DNA of 64,000 nt from Macquaria australasica (lineage: Eukaryota > Chordata > Actinopteri > Centrarchiformes > Percichthyidae). The stretch lies in assembly GCA_005408345.1 (NCBI GenBank), contig SEMN01001235.1, forward strand, positions 17,349-81,348, in the 5' to 3' direction. Below, piece by piece: positions 24,831-36,096 of the stretch (within the stretch, counting starts at the first letter, position 1; every line of letters starts with the position of its first letter). The position numbers were made by a program, and so were the translations under genes. The notes beneath the pieces were generated by a model. It ran no database searches. It saw nothing but the letters and a program-made list of their open reading frames with translations, and was not told the DNA's origin.

Positions 24831-26244
24831 CACATTACTACATTTTTGTTTTAAAACGACGTTTTAAATGGTACTAGTATTTTCTGTGCTATTCTGTGCT
24901 ATCAAGTCTCGAAGAAGTTGCTTGTTTTAGCTTGTAAAACAGTAAACAGTAAGCAACTGACCAAAACAAATGAAGTGGGGGGGGGGGCAGCCACTATCTC
25001 AGAGAAATCAGACTATTCCTTTAAATGTGAATTCAAATGATCAATGTAGTCCTCAAATCTATGTTCTAAATGTGCAAATTTTCATATATAAATAGCATAG
25101 AATTGTGGGAAATGCACTTTAACAAAAATGTGGCCCCCCCAGTGTCTATACTATGGTTACGCCCTTGATTGTGAGACAGACTAATGCATTGTTGGATGAC
25201 AAAATTTTATAGCCTTATCCCTTAGCAGATATAAATATGAGGAGTTTCATTCCAAACACCATATGCCTATTTCATGAAAAATAAAATGCTACCTGATGTA
25301 ACATACAATACACAATCACAATAAGACATTGTAACCAAACATGGTCAACATCATGGTAATTGACCATCAATTTTTAGCTTAGACTATTTAAATTTCTGGC
25401 ATGTGGGACAAGGAGTTTGACTTAGCCTCTTATTGTGTCTCAGCATTTTTTCGTTTTCAGAATGCACATTTGTTTAATAACAAGAATTTAGACAAATTTC
25501 TGAATCAATTCATGTTTTGTCAGTGCTCTGAAAACTTACCAGGACTTGCCATAAGAATGTTGTCAAGGATTGGTCTATTTCATTCTAGGGATGAGACATG
25601 TTTATGATTATTAATGATGAATAAAATTCCCTTACAGTATACTTAGTTGAAGAAGTTATGCATGTGTATGTGCAGGTATGAATAGATGTGGGGGAAGCTC
25701 ATGGACTCACCACCCCTATGATTCCCACCACAGTTATATCGATGGACATGTTCTTTGGGTCTGAAAAGCTTTTTACAGGTCGCAATAGTTTTCTAGGAAG
25801 TAATTCATTCTCAAGTGCATCAAACAAGGATTCAGGAGTTGGGCTGGTGCAGTTCAATGCTGCAACAAAACCTGAGTTCAAAAAGAGAAAGAAGAAATCT
25901 AAATTCATTAGATAGCCCAAATAAATTATTTTATCTTTCATTTACATGTGCACAAAGGCAGATCTTTGTATGCTGTACAGAATGGGCTAACACTTCATGA
26001 ACTGTTCAACAAAATGCTTCATATCAGCTACACAGTACATACATTGATCCATTTTCAACACTTGCATCCACACATATGTGCATTTTAATGTAATCTTTGT
26101 GTCATATATGAAAATAATGTTTAATATACACACCATCTCGTTGTTTCACTCACTTTGTGTTTCTGTTTTGTGAGATAAAAGTACATCGTTTCAACTTTGT
26201 GAGTCAGTTTTAAATTATTTTCTCTTGGCATTTTTATCCCATAA

Positions 26245-26567
26245 ATGCACGTTACTAACTCGACATCTTCTGTCTCCCGTAGTTGTGTGCTTTCTCTCCT
26301 CTCTCTCTCCATCTCTCTCCTTCTGTTGCTTTCTGCAGGTATTTCTGCCTCTGGAGCTGTAGAGCCTGGATCTATGGTTGCAGCCACCTGCTGCCCCCGT
26401 GCTCCTGCTCAACACCGGCTGCTGCTATTATTGTTATTGGTCTTATTAGTATTACTATTATTATATTGCTATTATTATTTTGTATTAATATTAACATCAT
26501 TACCTACATCATCACTACTATTACTTCACATCTCTATGTGAAACTGTACTATACTCTTTCCTCCTGC

Positions 26568-26615
<48 letters not shown>

Positions 26616-26842
26616 ATCCCAACCAGTCGAGGCAGATGACCGCCCACCCAGAGCCTGGTTCTGCTCGAGGTTTCTGCCTGTTAAAACTGAGTTTTTCCTT
26701 GCCACTGTCGCCTAGTGCTTGCTTATGGTGGTAAATAATATTATAAAGAGTACAGTCTATACCTGCTCTCTCTGAAAAGTGCCCTGAGATAACTTCTGTT
26801 ATGATTTGGCGCTATATTAATAAAACTGAATTGAATTGAATT
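26245..26842 (+). mobile_element. 5'-truncated LINE copy (3' UTR only)
   Basis: From GTAGTTGTGTGCTTTCTCTCC to the TTGAATTGAATT tail, it matches the 3' UTR of the LINE at 61905-62450. Shared parts include GGTATTTCTGCCTC, CGAGGCAGATGACCGCCCAC and GTGCCCTGAGATAACTT. It lies in intron 1 of unit C and includes a CT microsatellite at 26570-26612. Confidence 0.85.
26570..26612. repeat. (CT)n microsatellite
   Basis: CT run within the truncated LINE copy; the full LINE has a shorter CT tract and a C run at the matching place (about 62190-62213). Confidence 0.85.
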
Positions 26843-27500
26843 GGTTGTAGCTTAGATTTTGGTTTAAGGTTTTACTTAAAGTTTTTACATTATTTTTCAC
26901 TGCTTTTTCAACAAACAGCACAAGTTCATAAACATCTCACACAGTGTTCATGAATGTGCCACAAAACTGTTGAAAAGCTCATATCCAGTCATACGTGCAA
27001 TATGTTTAAAATTCAATATTCTAAAACTCATACATTTTTTTGTATTTTAGCTTTTCTCTTGCTTATTGATGTATGAATATAAAGTGAGAAAAGACACAAA
27101 CATTTCACTGTATTGTGACCTAAAACATAACTCTAAACAAGATAATTTAAAATATATATTGGGACCACATTGATTCATTTTCAACACTTACATCCTGTTT
27201 AAAATTCAAGCCAACTGTCATCATATATTTTTTACAGTAGATTTTCTCTTGCTTACTGCTGTATGAATATCAAGTGAGAAAAGACACAAACATGTATTCC
27301 AATTCATTTAGTTTTTAGTTTAGCTTGAATTTTCTCACAAAGAAAACTTGAAAGTTTAAAGTTTCTGAAAGCATTACGATGGGAATAGGTTTAAATTTTT
27401 CTATTTTGCTGATTTAGTAGATTGTCAAAATTCTTTCTTCCTTGCCATGAAGCAGTGAAAAACGGATGAAGATGAGCCCAGCTGTTTTTACCTCTGTCAT

Positions 27501-29248
27501 CTTGTCTGTATCAGCTCACCTACTTTCATCATTTGTCCCCTCAATTCCAAAGCAAAATGTCAACAGTCTGAACAGATGGTGTATCTTGTTTCTGCTAAAT
27601 TCAGTCTCAACTCACACCTTTTCCTTTTGAATTATTTTCATGTCTTGTTTGTCAAAACAGCAGTGTTGCAAACTCAAATAAAAATCAAACACAATACAAA
27701 AGGGTCAAGACAAAGCCTTAGAAATAGTACTGGAAAATCTCAAAGTATGCTGGTCGAAACATAGTGATGGTGCATGATTCACTTCACTCCACTGTAAAAT
27801 TATACAGTCTAATCAGCAGTTTTTAAACTTTTAAGTGTAAAATGTCGCTCTGCTCTGATTTTCACTCATTTAATTGTAAAAAGACACACGAGAGGATTTT
27901 CATAAAAACCACTGCAGCTTGTTTTATTACACTCGAAATGAATGTATTTCTACAATGGCAATTGAATTGTATTATTACATATTAATATGAATATGAAACG
28001 CAAAGGAGGAACTGGGACAATGTATGTCTTCTCTTGTGTCTTAGTGCTTCATATTACAAAGAAGATAATGATCAATCATAGATGTTAGCTGAGTGATTTC
28101 TAAGCATGTTTCTACGCATGCATGCTGTTAGGAGCGTTTTAAAGGCAGCTGTCCGTGGTGCTGATTCCTCTTTAATGTAACTTTGCATATTCAACTGTCT
28201 ATAAGCAGGCCATGTATTAAAAATACCCACATCAGAAAATTGAGTGTTGTAAATGACCCAAAGACATGATTTATAGCCTGCTTGGAATAGTTCAGAATGA
28301 AAACAAAGCTTAATGTGCAGTCAACAGTCTACAGATTTCCGCTTGCTGCCCTTTACTGGGGGGAAGTTTAATTGATTTACCTTCTGCCTTAGTCTTAAAC
28401 TCATATTAAACCTATTATGAAGCGGCAGGATCATGAAATATGCACCTCATCTACTATGAATGTCATTGTGTCAATCATTTCTGTGTTAGAGCTATAAGCG
28501 CGTGGCAAGCAGCATACACACCACACCATCAGGAAAGTGGCATTTCATCCAGAAGAGGTGAATATGTTAGGCACGAAGAGGGAGAGGAGGACGATGAAGA
28601 CTGAAACTGGCAGACCTATTGCGCAAATCAATTGCTGAATTAATTTGTGGGATAGTTTTGTTTTCTTATTTTCTAAACATCATCACTCATTTCACACCAA
28701 ACATCACGTTAACAAAGAACATTAGTATTCATGGTGAAAGTATAGACTTTAAAATGAACAAAAACAATAAAAACTAAACGTAAAAATAAAACATGTTGTA
28801 TTCGGTTCCTCCTGCAGGGCCCGGAGCTTCTTAAAATGCTCACTTATGAGTGGATAGGAGGCAGTCGTTAATCCCATCATTTCTAAGAATGTCTGCAGTT
28901 AATTATACTTTTGAGAAACACCTCTTGAGCTGAAGAAGGATTGTGTTATGGATTTTACGGTCACATTAAGAATGATGCTTTTGGGAAATGAGACCATGGA
29001 CTTACACTCAGGAAAAAGCCAAATAGAAGAAAATAAAAGAAAATAAATAACACATTTAAACATTAAAATGAATTGTGAAAGGGGGACAGTTGAGAGGTGT
29101 AACACATTACTTTCAAATACAAAAGTTAAACCAACCTTTTCGTTTCCTCTATGCTTGGTAATAATTAACAAGGAATATGACAAAGCATTTCAACAAATAA
29201 TAATTCACAAAATAAAACAAACAAACTCAAAAGCAAAATCAGGATGTG
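27501..29248. other. Region between unit C and gene D
   Basis: No gene, RNA gene or clear repeat recognised. It contains only short unsupported openings. Confidence 0.45.
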
Positions 29249-32200
29249 TTACTGCACCCAGATAATGATGATGGTAATGAAGCTGACTGATATGAAGAGG
29301 ATGTAGAGGCCGAACATCAGGCGGTCTATGATGAAACCCACCTGGATCCACTCCTCTGAGCTCTGGCTTCTGCCCAGCTGCTGCTTCACCATAATGCGGA
29401 GGGCCTGGAGGTCCCTGCCCAGGCTCCTCAGCTCCTGCAGGTCCTTGTCCTCATCCAGCGGTCCCTTCTGTTCTGGAGCCTCGCTGTCCTCTGGCACCAG
29501 AGGGGAGACTTTCATTTCTGTCACAGAGGAGATGAGGGAGGAGGTGATGGCAGCTCTGACTGTTTATATTGACGTGTGCAAAGATTTTCTGCAGCTCATA
29601 ATGCACATGACCGCATGAATAGTTCTGTCTGTGTAAAACCACATCCCAGGTCTGACATCCTACCTTGTGCGGTAGGATTTTGGATGACTGTGTCCTCTAG
29701 ATCTCCGGGCTTTGGAGGAAGCCGTGCCAGGCGGCCCAGGATGTGAAGGACAAACACTCGGATCCAGCGAGGGACTGGACGGTAATGAGTGGAGCCACAC
29801 TGCAGGTTGGTGATGAGGATAGTCTCCAGTAGACTAGCCACCATCAGAGCCAGGCAAAGAGACAGGAACACATCTGGGACAATAATAATAAGTGCTTTTT
29901 AAAATCCTTGTTTACAAAGCTGCTTCACAGACAAATGCAAGAATTAAAGGTAGAAACCTGCATTAACTAATGTTTGGGCCACTTGGGGGCAGTGGAAACA
30001 AGCTGTAAACAAAACAATATTAAGATAATAATAATACTGAGATACAGTATTATCGTCTTTTACATTGATATGGTGAACGTGCCAGCAAACATCCTCTTTA
30101 CACCCTTTTCAGGCAGCTAAGGAGTAACATTAGCATTCATTTAGAGTCGTGTTTCTGTCCTTCTGATAAATAAAAGTCCAATATTCACTCCTGCCTTTTA
30201 CCTCTGTTTTGATCTCTACTAACTTCTGAGGGAAATAGCTGCTCACTTTTCCACTATGATAAATGGTAAGTGGCTGTTAGTTCAGTGTTCAGCCCAAGGA
30301 CACTTCAACATGTAGACAGGAGGAGGGGGGGATCGAACTGCCAACCCTGCAATCAGTGGATGACCCCCCCCCCCCCAAATGTGAGAGTGGGAGCCAACAC
30401 TACATTTACTCAGTGACCATAATATTACTCATCATTTAATCTTTAATCTTTTTTTTCACATTTGGGACTTTGTTTTGGTCAGATTTCAAACTGGATTCAT
30501 GGTATTTATACCGATGCTGTTGATCAGGGGGAATCATACAGACTGCAGCTGGGACAGCAACAGTTACCCAATAGTTCTGAGTGCAAGAGTCAGAATGGCT
30601 GAGACTGATTCTAGTAGAAGGTATTGTCAACTGACTTATGAGAGGTATGATGTCTCCAGTGATAGGCAGCAGGTTGTTCGTGATGAGCAGGAAGACTGTG
30701 TAGCCCAGGATGAGGGTCATCTTGAAGGAGGATCGGTCCACAGTCTGGGGAGGCAACAGGAAGCTGAAGAGGTCCACCGTGATGAGGAAGCAGCTGGGGA
30801 TCAGGAGGTTCACCACATACATGGTGGCCCGGCGCCTCAATGAGACCTGTGGCAGTGTTTTTTAATTTTAACATTTTCTGCGCTAAAATCACCAGGGTAA
30901 ATTTGTACAATACAGCTGTGATTAACTGGTGAACTGATTATATAACATAATATCACTGTTAAGCAATTTGTTTTTCTCCATTTTACACTGCCTGATAAAA
31001 CAAGTATTATACGGCTCTAAAAAGTTTTATTATGTTTGAAATGCTTGGAAAAATATCCTTTGAGTCAAGATTTGATTTAAAAAATACAAAAAGCTGGAAC
31101 ACAATTAAAAACATCTAATATGTTAAAGTGTTTAACACATTTGGAGTGTTTAATGCTTACAGTATAATAGTTTTACATGTTCATATGACTCCGTATGATG
31201 ACGGTCATGCATCCTCTGTAGGGTAGCTGTTAACTACTGTAATGGTTCATATTATGCACTGTGATGGATTGATATTTTCATTGTTTTATTTAACCCTAAC
31301 CCTAAAATTCTTTTTATACAAATGATAGTAACGTAGACTAAACTCTTGATTTTGGATCACTTCCCAAAAGACGTTTCCATCATGTTCCTCCCTCTGTCAT
31401 CTTTCCTCTTGTGTGAATAAATAAAACAGCACATAATGGGACTTTAAAAGGTTACAGTCTAAAGTATTTCCTTACAAAGAACCGTATCTCTTCGTAAATT
31501 TCTCCATCTCCAGCTGGTAGTTGGTATGCCTTCATTGTGATTCCATCTAGTTCCCACTCGCCCATAGTTGTCATCACTTCTTTAGAGTATTTTAATATTT
31601 CCTCTACAGGTAATATGAGGCCAATCTGCAGAGCAGCCTCTGGAAGAAAAATATAATATAGTCAAAGCTTTGGTGAGATCTAATCCATTTATAATTAAAT
31701 TAATAAAAAAAAAAAGAAGCCTAGCTGCGCCATTCAATTGACAGAATTCGTATTAAAAACTGATGCAACAAACGTATCAGTCTGTAAATCTAAGTTCCAT
31801 TAACAAGAAAAACTAGGATCTGGATCAGTTTCTACTTACTACGGTGTAAGTAGGAGTTGAAGCTTAAACTGCAGTTCTGGATGTCAAATGGAAACAGGTA
31901 GATGTCGAGCCTGCAGGAGCTGACCACTTTGACAGGCTGTTCATCACGCACGAGGCCATCAGAAAACAGATAGTTGTATGGAACGAATGGAGCTGAGTTC
32001 TTCTCCATACTGCAGGACGAGAAAAGACATAAAACCAAGTAAATGTGACTGGTCTCAGTTAAAAAACACAAATAACGAAGGACACAGGACACAGGACACT
32101 AATAAGATGTAATAAGCAGTACATTGTGTCAAATTAAACAAAAACTAGAAATGATATGTTCTTTATTAGACAGTAAACAAACAAAGTTATACCCTAATTA

Positions 32201-34300
32201 GACACCACACACCATATATAAGTTAGTCCATTCTTGAGATCACATTTTCATTATCTCATTGTCTGTGTTGTCATACCTAAAACCCCAAATTAGCCTATAC
32301 TGTTTCATGGTAATCATTAAGAAATCAATCAATCAAACACAAACATTTTCTTTAAGAGAAATTCCCCTCCAAGATTACATGTTGACAAGGAATATCTGAA
32401 GTTTTCTAGAAATACTGTTTTGTGGTGTTATTTTACTTTTTCAGTCACTTATGTCAAGACAAAACAATTAACTATTATTATCTCAAGATATCAAACACAA
32501 CCCACAGCTAAGGCTGATGTAGAGTAGACTTACAATTCATTGATGACAATATCTGGTACCCAGAGCAGTTTCCTTGGAACCGTAATCCGTGAAGTACCGC
32601 ACTGTGCTGGGTCCCACCTGACAAACTCATTTCTCCATTCCTGCAGCACGAATCAGACAGATACAACACATCTGTACCTGACTACATACAGTATAAAACT
32701 AGAGCGTTCAGGTGACATCTGGTGGACATACTGTATCAGAGCTCAAGTGGTCACAGGTGTGACATTTTGAAGTGTCAAATGGTCCCATTTTAACAGAATT
32801 AAACAACAGCAGTATTGTCAATACTGTTTATTTGCCAATAAAAAGTTACACTATCTGGTTAATTCTTTTTTTCATGTATTATTTACTGTTCTGTTGCTGG
32901 TCGGATCTGTCCAAAAGCTTACACTATGATCCAAACTTATTCTCAAGCCTGGAAAGAGGTGAATTATTTTATTATTGCTAGTAAACCGTGAAGTGGCTTG
33001 TAAAGGAGGTACTTACTAAAGATTGCCAGATAAATGTTGTCAGGAGTTGGGCCTTTTCATCCTGAAAAAGAACCAACATTTGGCTGTACGCATTCCTTCT
33101 ACAGACATTTTCTTTTATATAAAGTTATTTTGACCACATAGAAACTCAATAAGATGACCATTTTAGGCCCAGTGAATTTTTCCTGTTGCCTGACTTAACC
33201 TCAGTGAAGTTGTATGCAGGATAACAGAGAGTTCTTGAACTTAAAAAAAATTAAATGAACCAGTTGATATAAGTAGATTACACTCTTTACACTTAGAAGC
33301 AATCGAACTTGGCCTAATAGTGAACTGGTTTTAGGTTAATGTAGTGTCCCTTACCACCCCCAAAATACCATACAGGGTGAAGCCAATGCTGACGTTGGTG
33401 GGGTTTGACAAATCCATGACAGGTCGAATGGAGTTCATGTTGAAGACCGGTGTGAGAGCCTGCAGCAGGGAAGGCGGGTCAGGTTGAGAGCAGTTCAGCA
33501 TGACGGAACTGCACGGAGCTACAGAGGAAAGAAGAAATGTGTCATTATGACTTCTCATTGGCTGCACCAACTAGCAGCAAAAATAGGTATTTCCCAACTG
33601 TATGAATTTCATACATGTGAACCAAAAATTATATAGTATTTTAAGTAACTCGCACAAAGTCTGCGTCCTTAAACAGCGTAAGAGACGCAACAGATGCAAT
33701 GATGGTGAGTCAGCATGGTTTGAAAGTAAGACTTTTTACCAATGACCAAACCCCTCAGAAGGGCCCAATCTCAATGTCCTCCCTCTGTCCTGAAGAATGA
33801 ACGCTCACAAATTTAACCAAGTTAACTAAAATCTCTCTGTTTCATCCTGTTTTTAAAATAAAAATATAATCAGTGACACAGCCCTCAAGCGCATGCCATA
33901 TATTACAGTGGGACAACTGTACAAACTTTTACCCTTTAACAGGTGTTACAGTCTATGAGGCTGTGAGGTTGAACTTTGCAACCAAGAATTTGAAACAGCA
34001 GGCACTTGACATTTTGGAGACATTAGATCACATATACTGATAAAATGAGTAATATCCTTCAATAAATATCTAATTGACTCCTTTGCTTGACTGCACACAG
34101 TGGAATCAGTTTGCTTTTGACTTCCTTTATATATTCTGAAGTTATGACTATAACTGAGATAATTAACTCTTGGAAATCAATAACAAGCAGGAGATTTATA
34201 CTGTATATATCACTGTACCACAGGAGTTGTACTTACCATGCATGAGCACAGAGATGAAGATGAATAGAACCTTAGAAGGCCTGACTTTCAGCGGGCAGCA
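29249..34300 (-). CDS. htr3c-like: Gene D: 5-HT3 receptor C/D/E-like channel subunit, first coding exon not located
   Basis: Nine exons sum to 1404 nt (467 codons plus stop): 34237-34300, 33355-33518, 33017-33061, 32534-32640, 31840-32009, 31476-31639, 30636-30846, 29664-29873, 29249-29517. The 64-nt exon at 34237-34300 starts after an acceptor (GTTTTTAG) and has no ATG suited to a full signal peptide. By analogy with gene E a tiny ATG exon should lie upstream, but none was found with confidence. The Cys-loop is CRLDIYLFPFDIQNC and loop B is SFNSYLH (Tyr for Trp). M2 is DRSSFKMTLILGYTVFLL, followed by ITNNLLP: the 20' Asp of the other members is Asn here. M3 is NVFLSLCLALMVASL, and the MA helix plus M4 end IIIIWVQ. 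Exons 7 and 9 are almost identical in sequence to those of gene E. Confidence 0.85.
29945..30240. repeat. Second copy of the GGCCACTTGGGGG repeat
   Basis: AACCTGCATTAACTAATG, GGCCACTTGGGGGCAGTGGA and TTAGAGTCGTGTTTCTGTCC parallel the element at 19690-19880. It lies in intron 7 of gene D. The right end is unclear. Confidence 0.55.
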
Positions 34301-36096
34301 CTAAAAACATTAACATTGGGTCAAAAGTGGTTGTTAGTTTGAGTGGTGTGCTGGTGGTTAGGGCTGTCCTATAAAGTTGTCTTCACACATTTTAGATGGC
34401 AAATGCAGACATGGTATAGATAACTGGAAATAAAAAAAAAAAATCTATTTATTAATGGAAGTGCCCTTTAAGACCTACATCTAGAGGTGAGTTCATTTAA
34501 AATGTGGCATGCCTGAAAATGCATGAATCCCACAAAGTTCCAACAGTAGGAAACCATCGTATAATATTAAAAGGAGGATTTTTCATTTAAGACCCAAAAG
34601 GGAACGTGTGAGTGTTCAAGGTCTCCAACATTAATGGCTTAAAGCGATTTTGGTTAGTGCGGACTTGCAGATTTTTGTTTTACAATGCACTGCAAATGTA
34701 CATGATGTGATCTGTTTTTTTTCCTTTTCTAAAACAAAACACTTAAATGTGATCCAACAGCAGGCAGAGGTGCTGTTTATGTAAAGGATTTTACTCTCCT
34801 GCTCACATCCTGGCAAGTTCTGCATATTCAGATAGTTAAATGCAATATATTTACTTTAAAACTAACTACATGTAGTATTAATCTTCAAGAAAAAAACATA
34901 TTGGGAAGAGCCTTCGTTTTAAGTGTAGATGTGTATTATGTTATTGAAAGTGGGTAAATAGTCTGGATACACTATTTTGTTGAAAGAATGGAGACGTATG
35001 TTGGGCTAGGAACCCTTAGTTCCATTAAAGGGGCATCTTGATGCAACAGCATTCATTTATATTTTAGACAACAGTTTGCTTCCAGCTTTGTGGAAGAGCC
35101 CTGACTTGAACCCCTTCCAAAACATTTAGGTTTGTTCTTTGGGATAAATTGGAAGCCAGGCCTTATGGCCCAACATCAGTGCCTGAACTCACTAATCTGT
35201 GCAGCAAGGTTCCAAAATCTTGTGCTTGGATGTCCACATACTTTTGGCCATGTATTGTACCTTTTTTAGTGTACCAAATGATTTTTTCATTCTGTGTGTA
35301 ACTACACGAATGTTTGTGGCTTTGATTTTTAAAACTGGTCTTTAGTTTCTTACTTCATAATTTTAGACATTCGGTTTGAATCTGTGAATGTGAATCTATA
35401 AAATGAATATGTGAATCTATAATTATTAAATAAAAATAAAATCCCATGGTTAAATTTGGTAAAGGCATTAGCTACATGTCTTCAGAACATACATCATTCA
35501 ACATGTAGATAGTTTTCAAATGTTGGGTTATGCATCTTTATCAAGTCACTATCTTTCAGTATTTGTTATGTGCTTATTTCAGGTACCTTTTGTTGGGAGC
35601 TTTGTTAAAATTATGATTTATTTTATTGTTATATTTTGTTTTGGGGGAGCCATTAATAGCAAATAAGTACATTTTCTAATTATGTCGGCTGTTGACTGCA
35701 GATGTTAGGATTAAAAACTGACGTTAAAATGAATAAAAAAATAAAAAAAAACAACTGGAAAATTATTATTAGGTTTGAAATGAATGTCAATTGAAAACTG
35801 AATGAATTTTTTTCAAGTAATTTTATTTTGTATACAATGGTTTCCTCCATTTTAAAATAGCACAATATAACACAAAATGCTTAAAACTACATCTAGTTAA
35901 TGTAGTAATTTAATGTCCAATAGTGATAATATTACCATTATTATTATTATTAACAATATACAATAACTTTAGAGTATTTATAAATATATTGACTCCAAAA
36001 AAGCATCTAAATACATAGCAAAATTATCATGATCAAAATTCAACAAACATTTGAGTCACCAGCTAAAACTGGCCCCTTAAAACAGACAGCAGTTGT
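34301..36096. other. Region between genes E and D
   Basis: AT-rich. It should hold the promoter and the missing first exon of gene D, but no ATG exon with a good donor could be defended. No repeat or RNA gene was recognised. Confidence 0.4.

Larger units (their letters stand above)
23511..25539. other. Region between gene B and remnant C
   Basis: No gene; exons 4-9 expected for unit C are absent here. It holds the dispersed repeat at 23690-23870 and an RTE-type LINE fragment at 24540-24830; the remainder shows nothing recognisable. Confidence 0.5.
25540..27500 (-). pseudogene. Unit C: orphan exons 1-3 of a gene-A-like channel gene
   Basis: Three exons match gene A in order and exact length: 27446-27500 (55 nt, ATG at 27500), 25711-25871 (161 nt) and 25540-25584 (45 nt). 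All three are open. Exon 2 encodes FVAALNCTSPTPESLF and ends GIIGV; by eye about 38 of its 53 residues equal gene A. The exon 3 donor (CTG|GTAAG) and the acceptors look sound, but the exon 1 donor is GC (CATG|GCAAGG) instead of GT. No exons 4-9 follow before gene B starts at 23510, so the Cys-loop and membrane domains are gone. A 3' LINE piece lies in intron 1. It is either a partial duplicate or an alternative 5' end for gene B, because exon 3 ends in the same phase as B exon 3. Confidence 0.75.

Noticed and set aside
30354..30380. Long C run as a possible regulatory G-quadruplex
   Set aside because: A simple homopolymer (about 14 C) in an intron; likely slippage, with no further G/C tracts in register.
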